32,075 bases of DNA from Dehalococcoidia bacterium (GTDB taxonomy: Bacteria > Chloroflexota > Dehalococcoidia > Lucifugimonadales > Lucifugimonadaceae): the NCBI GenBank assembly GCA_026421185.1, contig JAPKCH010000020.1:1-32075 (forward strand), read 5' to 3'. A program made the translations under genes and the position numbers. Of the stretch, positions 24,922 through 32,075 are shown in pieces; the first letter of the stretch is position 1, and each line of letters starts with the position of its first letter. The notes below the pieces were generated by a model, which worked only from the letters and a program-made list of their open reading frames with translations, had not been told where the DNA came from and did no database searches.

Positions 24922-25680
24922 TTATTCAGATGTTGGTTCGGATTGCGCGAATGTTGAATCCGCCCACTTCAAACCTTTTTCAGACATCACTTTTGCCGCG
25001 TCAACTGTGACTTGCGCGGCGTACTCTAATGAAACGTCTGACGTGTTCCACATGAAATGATACAAGAATGGATCGATAGGGCTCGAATCAAAAGCACGCT
25101 CAAAGTAGCGATGTTGGGCTAAATCGGCGTGTTCGATCAGTGATTCTGCCTGTTCGGGCGTTTCAAGCCTCATTTGCTGCTGAACTCGAGTGATTCTATC
25201 TTCCATCTTGGCAACGACACCAACACGAATTACTAAAGCATTGTCACGGAGAATCGCAGCTCCGCCACGACCAAGAATTACCACGTTTCCGATATTGGCA
25301 AGATCATTGATTACCTCCGCTGCGGTATCGATGAAATGCTGCTCATCAACTTCCTCAGCGCTGGTGTGAGGGGCTTCTTCCATTTCCGAATAGGGTCGTG
25401 CAAGAAGTTGTTCAATTCCAGGGCCGAAATACGGATCCCCACCCATTCCTGCGACTGCTGATCGGTGGAGCATGCGTTGAATTGCTTGCGCAAATCTGTT
25501 TGCTAATGAAGGAATACGACTTTCTTGATCGGCAAGCGCGCTTACTGTCGATCCGACTTTTTTCGCAATGTCGGCAAGCATAAGACGGTCGACAAAATCC
25601 AGATCCATCTCTTTGGCGACCATTCGGCCGAGATCAGGACCGCCTGCACCGAGTCGTCCCTCAATGGTTATGACTGTCAA
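24922..25680 (-). CDS. Cytidylate-kinase-like family protein
   Basis: A 252-residue P-loop protein of the cytidylate-kinase-like family, which is distinct from true Cmk. The start has the degenerate Walker A GRLGAGGPDLGR (about 8-19), then MDLDFVDRLM. A central ILGRGGAAIL and a LID-like arginine segment (KMEDRITRVQQQM) follow, with HRYFERAF typical of the family. The natural substrate of the family is not settled; a nucleotide or other small-molecule kinase is likely. The TTG start at 25678-25680 is fixed by AGGAGG five bases upstream. It lies 20 bases after the tyrosine recombinase gene. Confidence 0.85.
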   Translation of the reverse strand: MTVITIEGRLGAGGPDLGRMVAKEMDLDFVDRLMLADIAKKVGSTVSALADQESRIPSLANRFAQAIQRMLHRSAVAGMGGDPYFGPGIEQLLARPYSEMEEAPHTSAEEVDEQHFIDTAAEVINDLANIGNVVILGRGGAAILRDNALVIRVGVVAKMEDRITRVQQQMRLETPEQAESLIEHADLAQHRYFERAFDSSPIDPFLYHFMWNTSDVSLEYAAQVTVDAAKVMSEKGLKWADSTFAQSEPTSE

Positions 25681-25700
25681 TTTGACCTCCTAAGACCAGA

Positions 25701-26597
25701 TTAGGCTCGGGGGTGAGCCTTGGTGTACTCGCTACGAACATGTTCGCTCGTTAGCTGAGTATATATTTGCGTCGTCGCTATGCTCGAATGACCGAGCAAT
25801 TCCTGTAAATGCCTGAGACTCGCACCGCCGTGCAATAAATGGGTGGCGAAACTGTGTCGTAGCATGTGTGGAGTGATCTTAGACGAAATTCCTACCTTAG
25901 TGGCAAGTTTATTGAGGCGTAGCCAGTACGCCTGACGCGTTAAACGCCGACCCCTTCGATTTAGGAACAAAGCTTTTTCAGATTGATAACGCGAGTGTGC
26001 AGGGCGGAAATAAGTGATGTATTCGGCAATCGATTCTACTGCTGTGTCATAGATGGGAATAACTCGTTCTTTGGAACCTTTTCCTATAGTTCGAACGGTT
26101 CCGGCATCAAGATCGACATCTCTTAGGTTTAGGCCAACGAGTTCAGATACACGCAGTCCAGCTGCGTACATGAGCTCAACCATCGCCAAATCACGAGCGT
26201 CTTCAGTTGTATCTGAATCTGATTTTGCGCCGAGTAATCGGTCAACATCTTCAATGCTGAGGGCTTTTGGGAGCGACTGGCCGGTTCTTGGCTGTCGAAC
26301 ATCTGACAACGGGTTTCCCTCGATGATTTGTTCTTCTTTCATGAAATTGAAGAACGACTTAGCCGATGCGATTTTGCGTGATTTAGTAGTCAGAGCATAG
26401 CCACGTTCGTCTAGGTCATCCAGATACGCACGAATGTTAGATTCACCGACATTATTCCAAGTTTGATCTGCGAGTTTGTTCTCAGATAAGAATCGGATGA
26501 GAGCGCTGATGTCATTTCTGTACGCGGACAGAGTGTGCTTGGACAGTCCGCGTTCAACAGACAAGTAGTTTATGAACGTTTCAAGATCAGAGATCAC
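25701..26597 (-). CDS. xerD: Tyrosine recombinase XerC/XerD
   Basis: A 298-residue site-specific recombinase that resolves chromosome dimers. The N-terminal SAM-like core-binding domain occupies residues 1-90. The catalytic domain has the full set: R149 (AAGLRVSEL), K173 (GKGSKER), H244-x-x-R247 (HMLRHSFATHLL), H270 (LLGHSS) and the nucleophile Y279 (IYTQLT). Length and lack of attachment-site or phage genes support the housekeeping Xer role rather than an integrase. XerC and XerD cannot be separated with certainty; XerD-like is the usual call when only one is present. The start is GTG at 26595-26597. First of a probable three-gene operon. Confidence 0.9.
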   Translation of the reverse strand: MISDLETFINYLSVERGLSKHTLSAYRNDISALIRFLSENKLADQTWNNVGESNIRAYLDDLDERGYALTTKSRKIASAKSFFNFMKEEQIIEGNPLSDVRQPRTGQSLPKALSIEDVDRLLGAKSDSDTTEDARDLAMVELMYAAGLRVSELVGLNLRDVDLDAGTVRTIGKGSKERVIPIYDTAVESIAEYITYFRPAHSRYQSEKALFLNRRGRRLTRQAYWLRLNKLATKVGISSKITPHMLRHSFATHLLHGGASLRHLQELLGHSSIATTQIYTQLTSEHVRSEYTKAHPRA

Positions 26598-26956
26598 GTT
26601 AGCGAATCTTCATAGGAATCAGTGATGGAATGGTTTCTAAGTTCACTTTAGTTGAAATGGGTAGAATATCGCATTTTGCGTGTCCTACCGAAATACCTAC
26701 TTTTGTGCGCATTGCACGTTGCCAAGAATGGGACTGACCTATTCATTTGTACTTACGAGTTTTTCGATTAGATATTGGTATTGCCGGTAAATATCGCTCT
26801 AATAATTGTAATTGCTTAGCTCAGGGGCGAAACCTAGAATCATCAGAGTGGGTAAACTCCTTCGGTACAGATGAATCTGTTTTACCGAACATTCATCTCA
26901 TTAACTTCGTAACTACTGATTCCGCCTGAACATCATCAACGACTGAGCACGACTAA
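26598..26956. promoter_or_regulatory. Divergent region before xerD and lgt, with a structured lgt leader
   Basis: No gene is supported in these 359 bases. It must hold the divergent promoters. In the lgt leader GGTAAA (26851-26856) can pair with TTTACC (26881-26886) around an inner hairpin ACAGA-TGAA-TCTGT (about 26867-26880). The long leader and nested pairing could indicate regulation, but no known riboswitch class was recognised. Confidence 0.35.
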
Positions 26957-27847
26957 ATGCCAATTGCAGCAATAGAAATCCCGTTTAACCCGAATATCCT
27001 TGTAGGTGGTAGTTTTTCTCTTAGCTGGCACGGATTACTTAGTTTCGTAGGTGTTGCTGCCGCGATATGGATGGTTAGTAAAGCAGCCATCAAAGGTAAT
27101 CTCGATCAAGATCTTGTGTATAACACAGCGATATTCGGGATTATCGGCGGAATTGTCGGTGCACGATTAGTACACGTTTTTGATAACTGGGGCATTTACG
27201 GCGATGACCCTGCCCGAATTCTGGCTATTTGGTCTGGCGGCATCGGTCTGTGGGGTGGAATACTCGGTGGTTGGATTGCCGGCGCACTATACGCATATTT
27301 TGCAAAAGCACCTGTAGGGAAATTCATGGACATCGCTGCACCAGCTATGTTCGTTGGTCAAACAATTGGCCGAATCGGCGACATTATCAACGGTGAACAC
27401 TGGTCACGTGCTCTAGATACTGGCTGGGGTTGGTATTTCACACACCCAAACAGTCCGGGGCGTCTTGGTGCTGAGCGTTTCTTCGGAGATCCTAATCGAC
27501 CAGTTCACCCAACCGTCGTATACGAAATAATCTGGAACATTATCGGCCTGTTCGTGATCACTAAGCTGAAGGGTAAATTACAGCCTGCCGGCGCGATCTG
27601 GATGGTCTACATCACCTGGTATTCAGTTGGTCGCTTTGCAATTCAGTACCTGCGAACAGACGATGTGAAGTTCTGGGGACTTCAGGAAGCGCACTTGATC
27701 GCAATAGCGGTTCTCTCGTTCACGATCCCGTACATGATTATGAAAGTACGGAGCGCAGATAACAGTTTGGATTATGATCCAAATACTGACAACCGAGGTG
27801 CTGGAAGGCGTAAGAGAGATCGACAGCGCGAACAGGCCAAGAGCTAG
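26957..27847 (+). CDS. lgt: Prolipoprotein diacylglyceryl transferase
   Basis: Lgt attaches diacylglycerol from phosphatidylglycerol to the lipobox cysteine of prolipoproteins in the cytoplasmic membrane; the lipoproteins in this window (7725, 13597, 133) would be its substrates. The 296 residues contain about seven membrane helices, SWHGLLSF (H25), the invariant glycine/arginine block GGIVGARLVHVF (R70), and the Lgt signature GRIGDIINGEHWSR with R139, N145 and E147. HPTVVYE near 190 is also conserved. The tail is basic and cytosolic (GAGRRKRDRQREQ). It is convergent with recJ, 50 bases apart, with no clear terminator. The ribosome binding site is weak. Confidence 0.95.
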   Translation: MPIAAIEIPFNPNILVGGSFSLSWHGLLSFVGVAAAIWMVSKAAIKGNLDQDLVYNTAIFGIIGGIVGARLVHVFDNWGIYGDDPARILAIWSGGIGLWGGILGGWIAGALYAYFAKAPVGKFMDIAAPAMFVGQTIGRIGDIINGEHWSRALDTGWGWYFTHPNSPGRLGAERFFGDPNRPVHPTVVYEIIWNIIGLFVITKLKGKLQPAGAIWMVYITWYSVGRFAIQYLRTDDVKFWGLQEAHLIAIAVLSFTIPYMIMKVRSADNSLDYDPNTDNRGAGRRKRDRQREQAKS

Positions 27848-27897
27848 AGCCTCAATTGAGAGAGCGCGTTGGAACAGCCAGCGTACTAATTAGCTCT

Positions 27898-29607
27898 TTA
27901 GCTCTTATTCGAAGGACGAATGTCACGTAGACCAAGCTGATGACGTGTCTTACCCCGCCAGACCTCTGTTCTCAGTTGGTAAATAATGTCGACTGGTCCC
28001 GAACCTAGCTCACGATTGCCGAGACCAAATCCTATTGATTCAATTCGTCGACCATCGGCATCGAAGCTGATTTTCAAATGCTTGCCATCTACACCTACCG
28101 TACGCACATCGATCGGTACTGCGCCATAAGTTATTAGGACAGGCTCTCTGTTGGCCTCTCCGAACGGCTCCATCGCTGCGACAAAATTCCAAGTTGAAAC
28201 CGTTAGGTCTTCAAGCCTTATTTCTGCGTCTGCATGAAGGGTTGGTACTGATGGCGCTCCAAGAGCTCCCCAAGCAGCATGTTTTCTAATATCTTCTAAC
28301 AACTGACCAAGCAGTTCTTTATCTATAGAAAAGCCCGCTGCACGAGCATGCCCACCGAAACGTTCGAACTTATTAGCGTGAAGCGACAATGTTGCGTGGA
28401 GGTCTAAGACCGTGCTCGAACGGCAAGAAGCTCGAGCAAAACCATTTACGAACTGGTAGGCGATAGCCGGCTTGCCAGTCAGTTCACTCAGCCTTCCAGC
28501 AAGCGGGCCAAGAATTCCCATAGGAAAGCCATCGCAATTTACTGCGACGAGGGGATCATCAGATTGAACATCGTATTGAGTTGCAGCGTGTTCCCAAGCT
28601 TTTTCACTGAGTGATCGCCGTTTGGTGTTATCGGCATCGAGGCGGTCTGCTAGCGCACGTGCTTCCGAAACATCGTCAGTAGACAGTATCTGAAGGCTCG
28701 GTTCTGCATCACCCATTCGACCGGGTGCGTTCAGTCGAGGGGCAACGTAAAACGAAATCAACTCAGCGGTTGGCCGACCTGATGCACCTGGCGACCGTGA
28801 AATATCGAGTAACGCTCTTAGTCCGGGTAAATCGGTTTGCCCAAGTACGCGGAGTCCTTCTCTAACTAGTGTTCGATTTTCTGATACTAGTGGGACTATA
28901 TCGGCGATGGTTCCCAAAGCTGCAAGCGGAAGCAAGTTTTCTGGGAATTCGTTTCCTGCAGCTTCAGCCAGCGCTTGAGCAAGTTTGAACGCTACTCCAG
29001 CGCCTGAGTAGTCGACCGACTCCTTAGCGCCTTCTTCGCCCAAGTGTGGGTTAACAATCGCAACAGCAGCAGGGCGTTCTGTCTCGATCAAATGGTGATC
29101 AGTAACTACAGTGTCGATCCCGATCGTATTTCCATAAGCGATCTCGTCGACTGCAGTTGATCCTGTATCAACCGTAGTTATCAACGTTACTCCTGCGCCC
29201 GCAAACGAGTCGATCGCTTGATGCGACAGGCCATGACCATCGGTCTCGCGGTTTGGAATATATGGAACAGCCTTCCCGCCCATTGATTTTACAATTCGGA
29301 GAACGATCGCTGTACCAGTAAGGCCGTCGACGTCAAAATCACCGAATACGCCGATTGTTTCACCATTTTTTATCGCTGAGTAAATCCGATCGACCGCTAT
29401 GGCCATGTCGGGAAGACTGAGAGGGTCGAGAAAATCTTCGAGACCAGATGAAAAATATTCAGCTACATCTGAATCGTTACGAACACCACGGTTCCACAGT
29501 AGTCGGGCGGGTAGGGGACCACGGACGCCTGATCCAAGAAAGCCAAGATCCAATCGGAAACCTAGAGGTGGCGGCTCGGTGATTTCCCATTTTCGGTCGA
29601 GCGTCAT
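27898..29607 (-). CDS. recJ: Single-stranded-DNA-specific exonuclease RecJ
   Basis: RecJ degrades single-stranded DNA 5' to 3' in recombination and mismatch repair. The 569 residues show the DHH phosphoesterase core: GDFDVDG (D90, D92, D94), TVDTGS (146-150), DHH (170-172) and NPHLG; then DHHA1 with FGGHARAAGFS and a C-terminal OB-like domain. Many RecJ proteins have DYDVDG; here it is DFDVDG, a mild change. The ATG at 29605-29607 follows a GAGGT site. It lies 28 bases after fabF on the same strand, so the two probably form one operon. Confidence 0.95.
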   Translation of the reverse strand: MTLDRKWEITEPPPLGFRLDLGFLGSGVRGPLPARLLWNRGVRNDSDVAEYFSSGLEDFLDPLSLPDMAIAVDRIYSAIKNGETIGVFGDFDVDGLTGTAIVLRIVKSMGGKAVPYIPNRETDGHGLSHQAIDSFAGAGVTLITTVDTGSTAVDEIAYGNTIGIDTVVTDHHLIETERPAAVAIVNPHLGEEGAKESVDYSGAGVAFKLAQALAEAAGNEFPENLLPLAALGTIADIVPLVSENRTLVREGLRVLGQTDLPGLRALLDISRSPGASGRPTAELISFYVAPRLNAPGRMGDAEPSLQILSTDDVSEARALADRLDADNTKRRSLSEKAWEHAATQYDVQSDDPLVAVNCDGFPMGILGPLAGRLSELTGKPAIAYQFVNGFARASCRSSTVLDLHATLSLHANKFERFGGHARAAGFSIDKELLGQLLEDIRKHAAWGALGAPSVPTLHADAEIRLEDLTVSTWNFVAAMEPFGEANREPVLITYGAVPIDVRTVGVDGKHLKISFDADGRRIESIGFGLGNRELGSGPVDIIYQLRTEVWRGKTRHQLGLRDIRPSNKS

Positions 29608-29635
29608 TGTGGGTACCTCGACCTACTAATGGAAA

Positions 29636-30877
29636 TTATTGCTGGAATCTCTTGAACACAAGGCTGGCATTGTGGCCACCGAACCCAAGTGAGTTGGACA
29701 TCGCAACGTTTACTTCTTGTTTTAGTGCTGTGTTTGGCACGTAGTTCAGATCACAATCAGGATCAGGATCATCGATATTGATCGTAGGTGGAATGATGCC
29801 TTCCTTGATCGCCAGTACTGAGAATGCGGCTTCAATACCGCCAGCAGCGCCCAGAAGGTGTCCTGTCATCGACTTGGTTGAACTTATCTTCAAGTTGTAA
29901 GCGTGATCGCCGTACATTCGCTTCATTGCGATGGTCTCGAACTTGTCGTTGAGCGGAGTGGAAGTTCCGTGAGCATTGATGTAATCAACATTTTCAGGAA
30001 CAAGCTTTGCGTCCTCGATTGCCCATTTCATAGCTCGAGCTGCACCTTCACCTTCTGGGTGAGGCTGAGTTACGTGGTGAGCATCACTGGAAGCTCCGTA
30101 TCCGGCAAGTTCTGCCAGAACGTTGGCTCCACGTTTTTCTGCGTGCTCCAGAGATTCAAGTACGACTAAACCTGCACCTTCGCCAAGAACGAATCCATCA
30201 CGACTCGTATCGAACGGACGCGAGGCCGCCTGCGGGTCGTCGTTTCGTGTTGATAGAGCCATACAAGAGTTGAAACCTGCGACTCCGATTTCACATATTG
30301 CAGCTTCAGTTCCACCAGCTATGACGACGTCTACACGTCCCCGACGAATCATTTCGAGAGCTTCACCGATCGAATCAGTACCTGTTGCACAAGCGGATAC
30401 GGTCGAGAAGTTCGGCCCCTTAGCGCCAATCATCATTGAAACCTGACCCGATGCCATGTCACCAAGCATCATAGGGACGAGGAATGGGCTGACTCGTTTC
30501 GGACCTTTGTTTAGAAGAATTTTGTGCTGTTCGGTGATCGTCATGATTCCGCCGACACCACTTCCAATCAGAACACCAACACGATCAGCATCTTCAGATG
30601 CCATGTCGAGGCCTGCATCTTCAAGCGCTTCAAGCGCTGCGACACAAGCGAACTGGGAAAATCGATCTAGTCGACGTGCTTCTTTACGCCCTATTATCGG
30701 AGCCGCATCGAAGTCTTTCACTTCGGCTGCAATTCGACTCTCAAAGCCTTCCGCATCGAACAGAGAAATATAGTCGATGCCAGATTTACCTTTGAGAAGG
30801 CTGTTCCAAGTGGTTTTACGATCAGAACCAACTGGGGTAACAAGTCCGATTCCTGTAACGACGACGCGATCTGTCAT
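29636..30877 (-). CDS. fabF: Beta-ketoacyl-ACP synthase II
   Basis: Condensing enzyme of fatty acid elongation, cytosolic. The 413 residues contain the thiolase-fold catalytic triad: C163 in VSACATGTDS, H303 in NAHGTSTPLND and H340 in KSMTGHLLGAAGG, with the terminal NSLGFGGHNASLVF typical of FabF. The start is supported by GAGGT a few bases before the ATG. No acyl carrier protein gene lies next to it within the window, unlike the common acpP-fabF order. The 222 bases upstream, before the next terminator, contain two short hairpins (near 30935-30955 and AGGTTT-GGG-AAACCT at 31021-31035) and must hold the promoter. Confidence 0.95.
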   Translation of the reverse strand: MTDRVVVTGIGLVTPVGSDRKTTWNSLLKGKSGIDYISLFDAEGFESRIAAEVKDFDAAPIIGRKEARRLDRFSQFACVAALEALEDAGLDMASEDADRVGVLIGSGVGGIMTITEQHKILLNKGPKRVSPFLVPMMLGDMASGQVSMMIGAKGPNFSTVSACATGTDSIGEALEMIRRGRVDVVIAGGTEAAICEIGVAGFNSCMALSTRNDDPQAASRPFDTSRDGFVLGEGAGLVVLESLEHAEKRGANVLAELAGYGASSDAHHVTQPHPEGEGAARAMKWAIEDAKLVPENVDYINAHGTSTPLNDKFETIAMKRMYGDHAYNLKISSTKSMTGHLLGAAGGIEAAFSVLAIKEGIIPPTINIDDPDPDCDLNYVPNTALKQEVNVAMSNSLGFGGHNASLVFKRFQQ

Positions 30878-31099
30878 TCGGTGACCTCAAAGCCTGTGTT
30901 CAGAGCTTCATCTGATTCTAAAGCGGTGTTTCAACTTCTCACGTAACAGAGAAGCCAGTTTCATTAAATACGACTTGGCGAGTATACCAACGGCGCTTGG
31001 AAATATAGTAGCTGAACTAGAGGTTTGGGAAACCTATTTGAATTCGACTGTTAAGCAAAAGTGCTGATTGTTCAGATACTCGCAGACTAGGAAGCATTT

Positions 31100-31157
31100 T
31101 TTAGTTAAACAAAAGAGTCGTCCCTGGGCGAAGGGACGACTCTTTTGTTTAACTAAA
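31100..31157 (-). terminator. Terminator with a 25-bp perfect stem
   Basis: A perfect inverted repeat: 31100-31124 pairs with 31133-31157 around an 8-base loop TGGGCGAA. The core GAGTCGTCCC/GGGACGACTC is flanked by AAAA and TTTTGTTT, so it can terminate in either direction. It lies 22 bases after the stop of the gene at 31180 and separates it from fabF. Confidence 0.9.
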
Positions 31158-31179
31158 GTTCTAACTACGGGCAAGTAAT

Positions 31180-32028
31180 TTAGAAATCCACTGCTCGAAG
31201 TTCTACATTGCCGTGACGGCGTTCGAGATAACCAGCAGTCTCGTGGTAACCATGAGCAAATACCATCAGCCAGCCTTCCTTCTCACATCGGTCGAGAAGT
31301 TCCTTCTTCATTGCAAGCGACTGGTCCGGGTATCGGTCAAACGCTGTGATGTAGGGCAGAGGAATGTGGTTTGGAGTTGGTATCAGGTTAGCGAGGTAAA
31401 TGATTCGCTCACTGCCAGTGTTCACGAGAACTACCTGATGACCTTCTGAGTAACCGTTTGTAACGATCGTGTGTACGCCTGGAGCAACTTCAGTGTCGCC
31501 ATCCAGAAGTACGATCATTCCCTTGTTCCATAGAACCTGAAGGTGTTCAACACCAGTTCCGTATATAGGGATTGATCGTTCGTTTGGTGCAAATGCCTCT
31601 TCCCATGCGCTGCGTTGTACAAGGTACTTAGCTTTAGGGAAAGTAGGAATTATTGTTCCTTCACGGTCGAGACGTGTTGCGCCGCCACTGTGAGAGAACG
31701 CTAGGTGGGTGAGGATCACAAAGTTGATGTCACGTGCGCTAACGCCTTGGTGGCGGAGGTTACGCAGCAATTTAGATGAAGAATGGCCGTACACCTCTCG
31801 GGTGATTTCCGGCTCTTTGTTACCGATTCCTGCATCTACAAGGATGTTGAATTCTGGTGTCTTGATCAGTAAAGAGTTGAGACCGAGGCGTACTCGGTTC
31901 TTACGATCAGGCTTAGCGTTCTTTTCCCAAAGAATCTTTGGAACTGGGCCAAACATAGGGCCACCATCCAAAAGGAACGTTCCATCACTAACAAGCTTTA
32001 CGGCCACACTACTGTCTTTAGTAGTCAT
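31180..32028 (-). CDS. Metallo-beta-lactamase-fold protein with lost metal ligands
   Basis: A 282-residue protein whose layout matches lactonase-type MBL hydrolases: LDGGPMFGPVPK at the start, NILVDAGIGNK (D65), VILTHLAFSHSGGA, TNGYSEGHQVVLV, IYLANLIPTPNHIPLP and VFAHGYH. The zinc motif HxHxDH is H108-L-A110-F-S112-H113, so the second His and the Asp are gone. The later His of the TPGH block is Y193, the bridging Asp of the GD-IPT block is N214, and H108, H113 and H259 remain. Ordinary two-zinc hydrolysis is unlikely; it may bind one metal, act differently or be a binding protein. The start is firm: GGAGG lies 8 bases before the ATG. Soluble, no signal peptide. Confidence 0.85.
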   Translation of the reverse strand: MTTKDSSVAVKLVSDGTFLLDGGPMFGPVPKILWEKNAKPDRKNRVRLGLNSLLIKTPEFNILVDAGIGNKEPEITREVYGHSSSKLLRNLRHQGVSARDINFVILTHLAFSHSGGATRLDREGTIIPTFPKAKYLVQRSAWEEAFAPNERSIPIYGTGVEHLQVLWNKGMIVLLDGDTEVAPGVHTIVTNGYSEGHQVVLVNTGSERIIYLANLIPTPNHIPLPYITAFDRYPDQSLAMKKELLDRCEKEGWLMVFAHGYHETAGYLERRHGNVELRAVDF

Positions 32029-32040
32029 TCTGACGCCTCC

Positions 32041-32058
32041 AAGACCACACCTGGTCTT
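32041..32058. repeat. Inverted repeat upstream of the MBL-like gene
   Basis: AAGACCA and TGGTCTT, 7-bp arms around CACC, lying just upstream of the GGAGG ribosome binding site (minus strand) of the MBL-like gene. It is in place for an operator or a leader hairpin. Confidence 0.4.
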
Positions 32059-32075
32059 ATTTCAAATCTATGCAT

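Noticed and set aside
25701-26597. Tyrosine recombinase as the integrase of a mobile element
   Set aside because: No tRNA, attachment repeats or phage genes lie nearby, and the length and motif set fit housekeeping XerC/XerD.
1-32075. CRISPR arrays, tRNAs, rRNAs, toxin-antitoxin or defence islands
   Set aside because: No regular repeats, TPsiC-like arms in cloverleaf context, or defence-family motifs were found on either strand by eye.

Overview
The window looks like a marine Chloroflexota chromosome, most probably of the SAR202 or a related Dehalococcoidia lineage. This is inferred from content, not from a marker gene. It has moderate GC, short operons on both strands, and several enolase-superfamily paralogues beside RraA-like, DapA-like, Ldh2-like, SDR and ThDP-enzyme genes; expansion of the enolase superfamily has been reported for SAR202. 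No rRNA, tRNA, CRISPR array, insertion sequence or prophage gene was seen.

Region 1 (1-11.1 kb) is catabolic and envelope genes. It holds the first codons of a lipoprotein, an Ldh2-type 2-oxoacid dehydrogenase divergent from an acetolactate-synthase-like ThDP enzyme, a CPPED1-like metallophosphoesterase, a TrkH/KtrB potassium transporter, a small membrane-anchored protein and a two-domain thioredoxin lipoprotein. A compact operon follows: a DapA-fold protein without its usual lysine, an RraA-type aldolase/decarboxylase-like protein and an enolase-superfamily dehydratase-like protein, closed by a strong terminator.

Region 2 (11.1-17.4 kb) is a decaying accessory zone. It holds a remnant of another enolase-superfamily gene overlapping the stop of an MFS transporter, a TlpA-like lipoprotein, an SDR dehydrogenase, a second coding-like remnant, and two tandem enolase-superfamily paralogues that keep their metal ligands. 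Together with region 1 the enzymes fit sugar-acid or hydroxy-acid breakdown (dehydration, retro-aldol cleavage, oxidation). No substrate can be named from sequence.

Region 3 (17.5-20.0 kb) is an NfeD membrane protease plus slipin (SPFH) pair, the classical partner arrangement, with an unusual slipin that has no membrane segment. A gene-poor stretch of about 0.8 kb follows.

Region 4 (20.8-32.1 kb) is mostly housekeeping: an unrecognised possible winged-helix protein, uvrC with a zinc-ligand-less MDR reductase, xerD with a cytidylate-kinase-like gene and a small tail-anchored protein, lgt, fabF-recJ, and finally a metallo-beta-lactamase-fold protein that has lost several metal ligands behind a 25-bp perfect terminator stem.

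The most notable signals are three proteins whose folds are recognisable but whose canonical catalytic residues are replaced (DapA-like, MDR, MBL-like), the family of enolase paralogues with at least one decayed copy, and the membrane-segment-less slipin.
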